DNA from: Quillaja saponaria
Lineage: Eukaryota; Streptophyta; Magnoliopsida; Fabales; Quillajaceae
Direction of reading: 5' to 3'
NCBI GenBank assembly: GCA_029379385.1
Contig: CM055615.1
Location: 2,170,001-2,234,000, forward strand
Length of the DNA: 64,000 nt
The stretch's first letter is position 1. Each line of letters opens with the position of its first letter. A program made the position numbers and the translations under genes. The notes under the pieces are model-generated. The model was not told the DNA's origin, made no database searches, and saw only the letters and a program-made list of their open reading frames with translations. Shown piece by piece: positions 1 to 11,341 of the stretch.

Positions 1-2340
1 GTATATAGTTAGCACTCATTAAAGAGTTGCAGTGTGAGAATGAATCTGATTGATGAAAAATAAATAAGAAAAAGAAAGAGTTTGATGAAAGATAAATAAA
101 AAAGAGCAAAAGTAGAAGTGTATTTTAGGAATGATAAAATTTATCACATTTAATAAGTTGTGACTATAAAAATTGGTTGTGACAATAAGGTTATGTTTAT
201 CATAATTGTAATATTATTTATTTCATATATTATTATTTAGAAAATAATAATTTATAAAAATTGTATTTAATATAAATTAATAAGTTCTAAGGACACCAAC
301 TCATACATCTTTTTAGTTGATTATTTATTCCTTTCCCAATCAAAGTGGACACCAAAAAGTCTCAAACCACCTACGGTGTATGCTTTAAAATAATATGGGT
401 CTCCATTCCACTAGCTAGCTATGTCTTATGCATGTGATTTGTAGCACTTAGATTGCCTTGGGAATAGAAAATTTTAACTTTAAGGACTGAATTGGAAGTA
501 TAAATTAATTTACTAATTAAGCAATTCCAAACACACCTTAAAGCAATTAAAAATGGTGATTCTCCATTAGTTAATTAGGAACTAATTAATTTACCATTGT
601 AACGATTCATCAAATTCTGAATGGCAATCTCTTCCAAGTGAGACTAGATTCGAAAAACCAACTAAATCATGGAGAATGATAGCATGAGTCCATGAATGTA
701 CATTTGATTTAAAAAAATATAAGACAGAATTCACCGTTTCCATTAATTTCATTCATCTACTTATTTTTTTATTTTACTTTTTCTATATTAATATTATTAT
801 TTTGCTAATGGAGATATTATGATTTCTATATAGAAAAACATGTCATTAGTTTGTTGTTGCTTTAATTCGTTCTTAAATCTAATAACTCGTTTGGTGGATA
901 TAATAAAATAGTATAAGATAATCTAATTAGCTTTTATACACCATTTGATAATAACAAGATAGTATAACTTATACTTATAATATGTCTGACAGTATGAAGC
1001 TATACAGTGAGAATGAGAAGAATAAAATAGTAGTATAATCATACATCCTAATACATTATATAATTTTATACTATATAATTTTATACGATGCATCAAACAA
1101 GCCCTAACTTTAATTATTTAAGTTTAAGTGGGATTTTTATATAAACTAAAAAAAAAAAATTGGATGAACATAAACTTTGTAGGGGACTTCTTACAAAATA
1201 AAAAGTAAGCTAGTAAATATAATGTTTAGCTACTTTACTTTTTTTTTTTTTCATTAATTAATTTGGTACCCAAAACCAATTTAACATTGAAAAATATGGA
1301 ACCTAAAATCTCTACTTAAAACTCCTCCAACGCTTATGCAAGTCCTATGTCACTGATTTGTAATTAATATTTAAAAAGAATAATCACTTTAGAATTTTCC
1401 AATTAATGGCCAAAAGAAGCATTTCGTTGAAAAAGTGTAAGAATAAATAATAATCTTTAACTAAAATGAACTATAAATAAATTGTAAGAAAAATTACAAA
1501 CTATCATTTGAAGAAAATGAATTAATTAATATAGTTTCTTGCAAATAAATAATTGTTAAGGAACTAATTAAATCATCTTTTAGAAAAAATTTAAAGTATT
1601 ACAAGATTATCCCCTTTTTTTTTTTTTTTGTCTTTTTTTTTTTTTTTTTTGGTTGAGAATTTGATGTATTTAGGCCTGCCTGGTCTTGCTGGTATATATC
1701 ATGCAATCCAGAAAAGCCGAAGCTAGTGGCAGTGGTTAAATGCCTTTTGAGTTAAATATTGATTCTTTTAAAGTATAAATCACATTTTTTACTTTATGTC
1801 TCTCAATATGAAATAGACTACCAAATGTTCCTTTTCAATGTACCAAAAAAATTTATCAAATGTTACAATTTTAAGTTACTATGTACCATTATTTTTCAAT
1901 GTACCAAAAAAATTTATCAAATGTTACAATTTTAAGTTACTATGTACCATTATTTTAATAATGATGAAATTTTCATCAATTATTTTCATTGATCATCTCT
2001 CGATTTAAATTTATTAAATTTCATTCGAAATGAACTAGATTTATTTATTATTCATTTTCTTACTCTTTATATAATTTTTGTATCTATATATGAGTTAATG
2101 AGATTCTATAAATATAATGAATTTAAATTTAAATTAAATACCATATACGATATACACATGTCGCCATCTACTATAGAGGCAACTTTGTTGACTTTGGTCG
2201 ATTGGATTAATTGGCAGGGATCCTATTCCCCACTCCAGTGGAAGGAATGAATATGTATTTTTTTATTTTATTTTTTATTTTCTTTAGTTTTCACATCCCC
2301 GAGTGTGATCCATAAACTAGAATTTGGAAACTCAAACCAC
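1..2340. other. AT-rich upstream region of the NPF5 gene
   Basis: No gene is visible. The stretch is very AT-rich, with long A and T runs (for example around 1150, 1240 and 1615-1650) and only short, stop-riddled reading frames. It contains one clear structure, the 61-bp tandem duplication listed separately, and otherwise looks like ordinary plant intergenic and promoter DNA. Confidence 0.6.
1832..1953. repeat. 61-bp tandem duplication, two copies
   Basis: Unit 1 begins at 1832 and unit 2 at 1893. Both read TTTTCAATGTACC, then an A-run, TTTATCAAATGTTACAA and so on to CTATGTACCATTA, with no difference seen between the copies over the full 61 bases. The identity suggests a recent event. It lies about 0.5-0.6 kb upstream of the NPF5 start codon. 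Confidence 0.9.
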
Positions 2341-2349
2341 AGCATCCTC

Positions 2350-2357
2350 TATATAAG
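2350..2357 (+). promoter_or_regulatory. TATA box of the NPF5 gene
   Basis: The sequence TATATAAG lies 115 bases before the ATG at 2465. It fits a plant TATA box with transcription starting near 2380 and a 5' leader of about 80 nt. Assigned from consensus and position only. Confidence 0.55.
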
Positions 2358-2464
2358 AGCTTCAGCAAAGCTTGTTTATCCACAAGCAATTATTCTCCTA
2401 CAACTCTTTTGTAGTCTTACCAAGCTTAATAAGAGCACCCAAGCTGTAGCCACTGAGTCATAAA

Positions 2465-5400
2465 ATGGTGTTGGTTGAAGCAGAATCAGCTGCAGATCAG
2501 ATTGATGAAAAGAAATGGGTTTATGATTCTTCAATGGATCATAAAGGCAGGGTTCCTTTCAGAGCTTCAACTGGTTCATGGAAAGCTGCCTTCTTTATTA
2601 TCGGTAAGGAATATTTACTACTATATGTTTGTGCAAGCTATATACACAGATACCTTAGAGCATCTCTGTTTCCTTTTTTCTTTGTTTGGTTCTCAAGAAA
2701 GAGGAGGAAAATTCATTGTTTTCAAAAAAAAAAATCTCCCCATCTTCCCAATTGTCAAATGAGTATGAACTCGAATTGTCATTTACATGTTTTATATATG
2801 ATTTCCACTAATTTGAACATACCGTTAGCTATCGAATCCCAAAAACTTAGAGGTTAGCCAAGTCGAGAATGTACATAAGTTGGTTTGAGTAACCAAACCA
2901 TCTTCGATCATAAGTTGGTTTTCTGTTTTTTCTCATTGAGCAAGTTATAGTTATATATATGCTTGAATTTCCCAAGGATGGTGAAAACATAAGGAAAGAC
3001 TGTTTTTTCTGTTTTTTCTGTTTTATAATTCAATGCCTAATATGCTTCCTATAAACAAACAAAGAAAAGGAGAATTGATGTTACATTTTTACAAATTATT
3101 GGACTTCCTAAAAGTAAAAAGTATGTAACTTTTATTTAAATATTGGTGCATATTTTTAAAGGAGAAGAAAGTCTCTTCTATATCTGTTATACCAAATTGG
3201 TGACTCCCTCTCACATTCACATTCATATTTTTTCTCAAAAAATATGTAACTTTCCTGTTATGAACCTCAGCTGGAATCGTTTGCTCAAAATGATTATGTA
3301 ATAAGTCACTTCCTCAGTTATCCTCTTTTTGCTACCACAAACAACAGTAACTACCACTATAGACAACAGTAACTACCACTATAGATCTATCCTAGTATTC
3401 CTTCCTTAATAGTTATATGATACCAAATCCATGTTAATTGCAGCATCCTTATGTGGTGTCTGGTGTGTGGTGAGTGCTGCAACATGGGTGCTCCTGTATG
3501 GTGGCTACCCTATCCCACCTTACAGAAACAAACCAAAATTCTTGAGAATAAGAAACTGAGCATGGCCTTCTTCATATCTCAATCAAAGATTGAATCACAT
3601 AGGCACTATATCTTCCTCTAATTATGAAGTTCTGCCTAACTTTGTTTTTTATGAATCCCATTGTACCGAAAGTTTGGATAAATTTGCAATGAGTAGGGGG
3701 GATTCAAAGTCGAACTAAAAGCTAATTAGTAATTACCTACTCACCAACTGGGCTGGACTTGAAGATTCTTTCTTTTGTTACTTTATTCTCTTGAAGACAT
3801 TAATTAAACACAATAGTCCCTAATATTCTGCTTAGCTAGTTCAGAAATGGGCCTGTATGCTTCAACAATGAGTTGAATTTAGCTTTCTTATAGTCTTCGT
3901 TTCTTTTCTTTTAGCTGATATTTGGTTCGTCCAGGCATGGAATATTAAGTTGTGGCTCTAGGTTCAATCCCAGTCCAACTTGGTGTTTCTTTTAGTGTAT
4001 ATGGGCATGTTCACGTACCACAAATTTGAGTGATTCTTCAAACTCACGATTGTCCACAGCACTAAAAAGTTCATAAAGCTTTACAAGTTAACCACAGATT
4101 CTCTTTTCTGCCAAGAATACGACAAGTGGAATGTCCATAGAGCCCCTATTGCTATTTTTTGAGGTCAACAAAGAGCCTTTTTTTTATTTAGGATATGATT
4201 TGTGCAGGTGAAAATGACATGAAACTTAATTTGTATTGGCCATTTTCATTTTCTAATAATTAATCATAGCCTTACGGTTGATTGACTTGTCTGAACATTT
4301 GATCCTTTTCCAGCAATTGAATTCAGTGAGAGGCTGAGTTACTTTGGGATAGCATCTAGCTTAATCATTTACCTCACTAAGGTAATCCATCAGGATCTGA
4401 AGACTGCAGCTAAGAGTGTAAATTATTGGGCTGGTGTCACCACATTGATGCCCCTACTTGGAGGGTTTTTGGCAGATGCATACTTGGGAAGATTCTCAAC
4501 TGTTCTTGCATCAACTATCGTGTATATCATGGTAATTTAGTTCATTTTGTCTCACATAGAATGAAATTTCTGAAGTTCAAATTTTTTTATGGAATTTTAA
4601 TTGAGAAGTCTCTTGCTCTTGTGGATAAACAGGGTTTGGTTCTGCTTACATTGTCCTGGTACATCCCAGGCCTGAGGGCATGTGATGCTAATGCGTGCCT
4701 TCAACCAAAGAAGGTTCACGAAGTGGTCTTCTTCCTTGCCATCTACTTAATATCTGTTGGAACTGGAGGGCATAAGCCTTCCTTGGAGAGCTTCGGAGCT
4801 GATCAATTCGATGATGATGATGCGCAAGAACGAAGACAGAAACTGTCCTTCTTCAATTGGTGGAACTGTGGCCTTTGCAGTGGACTCGTACTAGGAGTGA
4901 CAGTGATTGTTTCTGTGCAGGAACATGTGAATTGGGGAGCTGCTGATATTATTCTCACAGTAGTCATGGCTGTATCATTTTTCATATTTATTATAGGAAA
5001 ACCATTTTATCGTTACAGGGCGCCAGCAGGGAGCCCCCTGACACCAATGTTGCAGGTGGCTGTTGCTGCTATTTCCAAGAGAAAGCTTCCATATCCATCC
5101 AGTCCTGCTCAATTGTATGAAGTTCCCAAGTCTCAAAACCCCCATGCGAGGCTTTTGTGCCACACCAGGAAACTTAAGTAAGCATAAGTTATTCAATTTC
5201 AATCTGGAAATGCTCAAATATAAGTATGTTGGATATTCACTAGTTTTATGTGTTTCAGATTGCTTGACAAGGCGGCAATTCTTGAAAACAATGGGAATGC
5301 AGCTGAGAAGCAGAGTCCATGGCGACTTGCTACTGTAACTAAGGTTGAAGAGATGAAGCTTGTTCTCAACATGATTCCTATCTGGTTATTTACCTTACCT

Positions 5401-6132
5401 TTTGGAATCTGTGTAGCTCAAACAGGCACATTCTTTATCAAACAAAGTGGTACCATGAACAGAAAGATAGCCAATGGCTTTGAGATACCCCCAGCTTCAA
5501 TTTTGGCTCTTTCTGCAGTAGGGATGATAATATCTGTCACCATTTATGATAAGATTCTTGTCCCCGTGTTACGAAGGACAACAGGAAATGAGAGAGGCAT
5601 CAGCATCCTTCAGAGAATTGGTTTTGGAATGCTTTTCTCAATTATTACAATGGTAGTAGCAGCTTTGGTAGAGAAGAGGAGACTTGATCATGTTGAGAAG
5701 GATCCTCTAAAGGGTTCTCTTTCTATGAGTGTGTTATGGTTAGCTCCACAAACTCTTATCATTGGCTTCGGTGATGGATTCACTCTTGTGGGATTGCAAG
5801 AATACTTTTATGATCAAGTTCCGGACTCTATGAGAAGCTTAGGTATAGCATTTTACGTTAGTGTTCTTGGAGCTGCAAATTTCCTTAGCAGTTTTTTGAT
5901 AACAGTAGTTGATCGCACAACAGATAAGGGGGGAAAAGGTTGGTTTGGTAAGGATTTGAACAGTAGCCGTTTGGACAAATTCTACTGGCTACTTGCTGGC
6001 ATGACGACGGTGAATTTGTGCATATTTGCCTTCTTTGCCAGTAGATATTCTTACAAGAATGTGCAGAAGGTGGTAGTGGCGGACTGCTATGAAGGGAAAC
6101 AAGATCAAAGTGGTGCAGGGTCAAATGTTTGA
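2465..6132 (+). CDS. NRT1/PTR family transporter, NPF5 type
   Basis: Proton-coupled major-facilitator transporter of nitrate, peptides or other small metabolites; the substrate cannot be read from sequence. Exons are 2465-2603, 4314-4531, 4633-5177 and 5259-6132, all GT-AG, giving 591 aa with the TGA at 6130-6132. The first helix has the proton-coupling ExxER motif as EFSER (residues 49-53). It is followed by NYWAGVTTLMPLLGGFLADAY and, later, GTGGHKPSLESFGADQFD and FFNWWNCG, all family hallmarks. The central loop ends LLDKAAIL, and the last exon holds WLAPQTLIIGFGDGFTLVGL and the final helices. The four-exon layout and length are normal for NPF genes. Residues resemble the Arabidopsis NPF5.6/NPF5.7 group more than others, judged from memory. 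Intron 1 is 1.7 kb. I see no lesion, so the gene appears functional. Confidence 0.94.
3340..3384. repeat. 22-bp direct repeat in NPF5 intron 1
   Basis: The string ACAACAGTAACTACCACTATAG occurs twice head to tail inside the first intron of the NPF gene. It is a small slippage-type duplication with no visible function. Confidence 0.7.
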
Positions 6133-7091
6133 TCTTACAGACAATGCTCTTATATAAACCAAGATGAGCTTAGTAAAAATATACTTATTGTATCACTCCT
6201 TACTGCATCCAGTTAATTATGTGATTGATTAAGTAAAATGATGTACGCAGTTGTTGTAGCCTTGTAGGGCATCAAATTATGCTCAATTTAGCTACTGACA
6301 GATGAGAAAGTATATAAAATAAGTAATTGATTATGAGGTGGTTCAATTAGTAAGACGCTCCTAAACTTAGAGGTTGAGCAGTCTCTATAATGCCGGGTTT
6401 GAGCATATAGGAAAACACTTGTAATAAGTAATAAGCCCTGAACAAGATTAAACTCACACCCAAAAAAGTATGACATACTCGTAGGAAACAAAGAAAGTGT
6501 ATAACTGAGATAGGTGGCTTCTGCTGTAGTTTCTGGTGCAGACTTCCCCGTGTAAAGAAACACTGCTACTTCCATTTCCACTTGCATAAAGTTCCGAAAG
6601 AAAGACAAAGAGTAAAGTAATGTATTTATTTAAACAAAGTGGTCTTTAGTAGATAAATATATTTGCGATGGTAACAAACAGCCTTTGGGCCTTAACAGAT
6701 ATACGAGAGAAATTCCAACAAAAAAGAAGGTGAAATGTGGGAAGGGGTGAATTTTTCTTTCGGAGTGGTTATCGATTCTAATTAATTTAGAATTTAAAAT
6801 AATTATTACAAGTTATATAAAAAATAATTTATTCACAAAAGCACTATTTATTATGATTCTTGAACAATATGTAATTAATTTGTTTACAAAAATAATATTT
6901 ATTATGATTCTGAATAATAAGTAATTTTCTTGTAATATCGGGATTGTCTTATGCCAGCACTAGGTGTTATGGCCTTTAGTATTTTTGTTATTGGACAAAT
7001 ACATCTATTTAAAAAAAGCAATAGAGACAGTTATAAATAAATATATTTATAATTAAAATTGAGAAAAATAAAATTATTCTATCACGGTAAT
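6133..7091. other. 3' flank of NPF5 and AT-rich spacer
   Basis: This presumably holds the NPF 3' untranslated region and poly(A) site just after 6132. Around 6335-6470 lies a tRNA-like, SINE-like piece, listed separately. I see no coding gene. Confidence 0.5.
6335..6470 (+). repeat. Possible tRNA-derived SINE
   Basis: GGTGGTTCAATTAGTAAGAC resembles an RNA polymerase III box A, and about 45 bases later CCGGGTTTGAGCAT resembles box B. The spacing fits a tRNA-derived SINE head. A similar head occurs near 26.95 kb. There is no clear tail or target-site duplication, so the call is weak. Confidence 0.3.
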
Positions 7092-7425
7092 TAGGGGTGG
7101 CAATGAGCCAAACTAGCTCGTAAACAGCTTGTGATCTACTCATTAAGAGCTCAGATAGAGCTCGACTCATTTTTTAAACTAATCGATTTAGAGTTTTATT
7201 TTGAACTCCTTTAGTAAAATGAGCCGAGCTCAATCTTTCTAAAATTCGGCTTGTAAGCTCTTGAGACGACTTGTTTAATATTATTTATTATTTACATATA
7301 AATTTATAATAAATATATTTATATATTAAAGCCAAAATACTTGATAACATGATTTACCGTAAGTTACTAAAATATTTCTCAAATAGGTATTGAGTTCAAC
7401 TCTTCTTGATTATAAAACTTTTTTA
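7092..7425 (+). mobile_element. hAT-type MITE, copy 1 (3' end eroded)
   Basis: It begins TAGGGGTGGCAATGAGCC, the sort of terminus seen on hAT-derived MITEs. It then runs parallel to the element at 55843-56190 through GAGCTCGACTCATTTT, AAACGAGCC-type and AGCTCAATCTTT blocks to an AAATAGGT-TTGAGTTCAACTT block. The right terminus cannot be found, so this copy is truncated or decayed after about 7425. Confidence 0.7.
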
Positions 7426-8145
7426 TAATTTTCAAAAAATCATAACTAGCCTTGTTCGATTTCGGGAAATTCAAATCTTGACCATGAAAAGTGTTTATTC
7501 ATTTGTACCCTTCATAGTTTTGAACAATTTAAATTTTGCCTCATACAAAGTATGATTTTTTATTTATTTTGGACCTTTCAAAATTTATAGTTTTTATTAT
7601 GGCTCTTATAAAACTATATTTTCTCTAGTTATTCTTACTCAAAAGGAATACGAAATAAATTAAAAATAAAAATTACACTAAAAAAAACTTATGTATTAAG
7701 TGTGAAATTAATGTAAATGCTTAAACTATTTGTACTCAGATTTTTTATTTCAACTCCCTATTTTAATAAAAGACTTAACTAAGATATGAAATGGAACTAA
7801 AACAACATTGCAAGTGAAATCAATTTATAGTAAATGTAATACATATATAATATCCATAAATTTTTAAAAGTATAGAAGTAGAGTTTACATTTTTCTTTTG
7901 ATTTATTTATTCAGGTTTTTTTTTTTAATATAATTGACCTAAAAATCTCTAACTAATTTTCGACCCACTTAGCGTATAAGTGATTCATGTGAGTTATAAT
8001 TAAAAATTTCTTCATTTTTAAATTTATTGAATGATAATTAGCATGTACTTTTTTTTTATTATTATTAGTTTCACTTCGTCTTAATAATTAGCTCCTCCTT
8101 GTACAATATTGTGATTGTTAAGTGCAAAATCATAGGTGTAAAAAG
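7426..8145. other. AT-rich spacer, nothing recognised
   Basis: Very AT-rich sequence with short frames only. I see no gene or repeat with defined ends. Confidence 0.5.
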
Positions 8146-9212
8146 TAGGATTTTTGGGCAGAAGGGTCCAAGTCTCAAAAATTTTGTCTAAAATCGTAGG
8201 ATCTAAAAAATAATAGCCAATATGAGGTAGAAGCTGCAACTGGATTTTGAAAATCTAGTTCCTGGGTCCACGTAAGCTTCTTTCTCCAGTTAGCTCCCTT
8301 CTCTTCAACCAAAAGATGCCACTGTGGATTCAGAAACATGGAAAGCCAGGGGCACGGAGGGAAAAGAGCAGGAAGGGGAAAAGGGGAAAAGAGCAGACAC
8401 GACAAGGGAAAAAAGAGCAGGACGGGAAAGGGAAAAGGAGCAGAGACGAGAAAGGGAAAAAGGAGCAGACAGGGGAAAGGGGAAAAAGAGGCAGACACGA
8501 GAAAGGGAAAAAGGAGCACACACGGGAAAGGGAAAAAAGAGGAGAAGGGAAAAGGGCAAAAGGGCAGACGCGAGAAGGGAAAAAAGAGGGACACGGGAAA
8601 GGGAAAAAAGAGCAGACACGAGAAAGGGGAAAAGGAGCAGAGAGGGGAAAAGGGGAAAAGAGCAGACACGAGAAGGGGAAAAAGAGCAGAGACGGGAAAG
8701 GGAAAAAAGAGCAGACACGAGAAAGGGCAAAAGGGCAAAAGAGCAGACACGAGAAGGGAAAACAGAGCAGAGACTTGAAAGGAAAAAAAGAGCAGACACT
8801 ATAAATTAAAAAGGAGCAGAAAAAAAATAGCTTACACAATGAAAAATATCAGCATTTACAATTTAAAAAAATTATACACTATAAATTAAAAATATCATAT
8901 ACTTTAAATTAAAAAAAATTATATAAATTATCATACACTTTGAAAGAGGAAAGGATAAAGATATTGGATTATGTTGGGAAAAAATGAGTGGAGGACAGAA
9001 ACAGAAGTCAAAAATTTTGGACTCTAGTGAAACCAAAAGTCCACAATGGCATCCTTTAGCTGCAGAGAGGGGAGTTAACTGGAGAGAGAAATTCTAATGT
9101 TGACCTAGAAATTAGATTTTTAAAATTCAGTTTCTACTTTTATCTCATATTGGCTATTATTTTCTAGATCCTACCATTTTAGACAAAAATTTTGGGATTT
9201 GGATCCTTATGT
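8146..9212. mobile_element. Long-inverted-repeat element A (foldback or MULE-like MITE)
   Basis: The left arm, about 8146-8335, is an imperfect reverse complement of the right arm, about 9030-9212. Shared blocks read inward are AAAATTTTGTCTAAAAT, GTAGGATCTA, AATAATAGCCAATATGAG, TCTCCAGTTA and GATGCCA. Each arm is about 180-190 bp. Between them lie a purine-rich, T-free minisatellite (8340-8774) and an AT-rich stretch of TATAAATTAAAAATATCATA units. There is no transposase frame, so the element is non-autonomous. The terminal sequence is related to that of element B next to it. No clean target-site duplication was identified and the superfamily is uncertain. Confidence 0.8.
8340..8774 (+). repeat. 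T-free purine-rich minisatellite
   Basis: Not one T occurs on the + strand over 435 bases; the neighbouring Ts are at 8339 and 8775. Degenerate units of roughly 24-33 bases combine GAGCAGACACGAGAAAGG with runs such as GGGAAAAAA. Because stop codons on either strand need a T on the + strand (TAA, TAG, TGA or TTA, CTA, TCA), all six frames stay open, which explains the stacked frames of 146-191 aa here. These are not genes. The tract forms the core of element A. Confidence 0.95.
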
Positions 9213-9242
9213 CACATGCAGATGAAAATGAACTACATAACC

Positions 9243-10152
9243 TAGATTTTTGGACGAATGGGTCCAAATTTCAAAAATTATATCCAAAATGATAAATTCA
9301 AAAACTTATTATCCAAAATGTGGTAAACTTAGAAACCGAATTTTGAAAGTCCAGTTTCTCTCTCCTTGTCAGCATCTTCACCCTCTTCTGTCTCCACTCG
9401 TGCAGTGTGTTAATGCATTGAGAAATTGAATTTTATAAATCCAGTTTCTTAGTAGCATTTTCATAAATTCTATTAACTATGTTGTATAATAATTTATGTA
9501 AAAAAAATTATTCAAAGTGTATGATATTTTTTAAATTTATAGTATATGATATTTTTAAATTTATAGTGTATGATATTTTTAAATTTTAAAGTGTATGATA
9601 ATTTTTAAATTTATAGTAAATGATATTTTTAAATTTTAAAGTGTATGATAATTTTTAAATTTATAGTATATGATATTTTTTAAAATTTAAAGTGTACGAT
9701 ATTTTTTTAATTTATAGTGTATGATATTTTTCAATTTATAATATATGATATATTTTTTTAATTTATAGTGTATAATATTTTTTAAATTTAAAATGTCTGA
9801 TATGTTTTAAAGTTAAATTTTTATGACAAAACATATGATTTAAAAAATATCATACATTATAAATTTAAAAATATAATACACTTTAAATATATATATTTTA
9901 CATAAATTATCATACAACATAGTTAGTTGAATTTACGAAAATGCCTCTGAGAAACTAGATTTACAAAATTCGATTTCTCAATGCATTGACACACTGCATG
10001 AGTGGAGAGAGAAGAGGGTGCTGACAAGGAGAGAGAAAGCGGATTTTCAAAATCCAGTTTCTAAGTTTACCACATTTTGGATAATAAGTTTTTGAATCTA
10101 CTATTTTGGATCTAATTTTTTAGAGTTAGACCCATTTGTCCAAAAATCCTAC
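9243..10152. mobile_element. Long-inverted-repeat element B with AT-rich minisatellite core
   Basis: The left arm, 9243 to about 9500, is the reverse complement of the right arm, about 9897-10152, over roughly 257 bp. Blocks in common include ATTTTTGGAC, GGGTCCAAAT-type, ATTATCCAAAATGTGGTAAA, AGAAACTGGATTT, CTCTCTCCTTGTCAGCA, TGCATTGAGAAAT and the inner CATACAACATAGTTA. The core (about 9515-9890) is a minisatellite of 24-25-bp units of the form GTGTATGATATTTTTAAATT. The outer arm sequence matches element A in kind, so the two are family members lying 30 bp apart. No coding capacity is seen. Confidence 0.85.
9515..9830. repeat. AT-rich minisatellite, about 12 units of 24-25 bp
   Basis: Units of the form AGTGTATGATATTTTTAAATT recur about every 25 bases, with small indels and alternation of TTTATAGT and TTTAAAGT joins. 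It is the core of element B. Confidence 0.85.
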
Positions 10153-10190
10153 ATACCCTTCTGCTGCAACCACTTCATGGCTGTCAATAT

Positions 10191-10926
10191 TGGGTGCGTT
10201 TGGTATGGCGACGAGCCAAAAACTATGATTCAAGACTATGGTCAAAAAGATCTAAGGTCATTTTGTCTCAAAAGTGATGTCTGTTTGGATAACTCAAAAA
10301 TCTAAGTCTAAGATTATGGTCAAAAAAACTGTTTTGTGTAAAAATTACCAAAATAGTGTTTATGTATTGTATTAAAAATAAACAAATTAAACTTTTTTAT
10401 ATTAATCAGGTTTAATATTTAATTTATTTATTTTAACATTAATTTAATTTAAAGTGAGTTTTAATTATTTGTTAAAAATGACCTGAAAAATGAGGGAGGA
10501 GGTTAAGTATTTATAGAGTTATTAAAAAGAAAAAAAAAATTGAAAACTTATAAATTCTACTTGTTAGGGCAGAATAAAAAATTAAAAAAAGGACCAAATA
10601 ATGGTTGGGCCAGCAACGGTCCAAATTTTTGAAAGCAGGGAGGGGACACAGTTGGGATTACGAAAATTAAGGGGGTTAATTTTTGTAATTTGGGAATAGG
10701 ATTTGGTGGGAATAGAAGAAAATGACTGAGGGCAAAATGAGGAGGGGAAAATAGGAATTACAATGCGTCTAAAAAACTGGCCTGAGATACCTTCTTGGCC
10801 TCCGCGGCAGCGGCTGCTGGCACCACAAGACGCGACAACCCAAACTTGTAGCAAAGTGTCCCCGGCAGCACATGACCCCTTCCCCATGCTGCGGCGCTGC
10901 GGTAGTCTTCATACCAAATGGCACCA
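10191..10926. mobile_element. MITE-like element C with GC-rich right end
   Basis: The left end TGGGTGCGTTTGGTATGGCG and the reverse complement of the right end (TGGTGCCATTTGGTATGAAG) form short inverted termini. The body is AT-rich, but the last 130 bases are GC-rich. Internal AAAAATTACCAAAATAGTG and TATTAAAAATAAACAAATT blocks match element D. The 101-aa minus-strand frame inside resembles no known protein. The superfamily is unassigned. Confidence 0.65.
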
Positions 10927-11341
10927 TTAATAGCTACAACTTATGGTCAAGGAATTTAATTATTATTATTTTTTTATAGGTTTCCAAGGATCTTAACCAA
11001 AACAATTGAATAGGTGTCAAATTGTAAAGATTTTTTTTTTCTACCACTCTAAGATGAGTTTCATATATTGTGAAACTCTTTTAGTATTTCATGAAAATAA
11101 TAATTTAATTTAAGGTGTAAAATAGTGGTGAGTTATGAGTAAATAGATATTTAATTATTATATAAGTTTCATGTCTTATAATGAGTACTTAATCCTTACT
11201 AGTAATTAATTATAAATTTTTATGAGAGTTATAAATGAGCAGGTAATTAGTTTCATGATTTAATATTGTTATATTTATAAATAGGTCATCGTAAATATTG
11301 TAATATTGGATATCCATGTGGTATCACAATTTATATTGTAA
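10927..11341. other. AT-rich spacer between elements C and D
   Basis: AT-rich sequence with no coding potential, no defined repeat ends and no RNA gene that I can see. Confidence 0.5.

Noticed and set aside
8175..8839. Overlapping open frames of 146-191 aa on both strands, rich in Lys/Arg/Glu or Phe/Pro/Ser
   Set aside because: They exist only because the tract lacks T on the + strand, which removes stops from all six frames. Composition is low-complexity and lies inside a transposable element.
8340..9830. Regular repeats that could be mistaken for a CRISPR array
   Set aside because: The units are contiguous minisatellites without unique spacers, and the DNA is a plant chromosome.
10582..10887. 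101-aa minus-strand frame
   Set aside because: It lies inside MITE-like element C, shows no domain, and follows the GC-rich end of that element.
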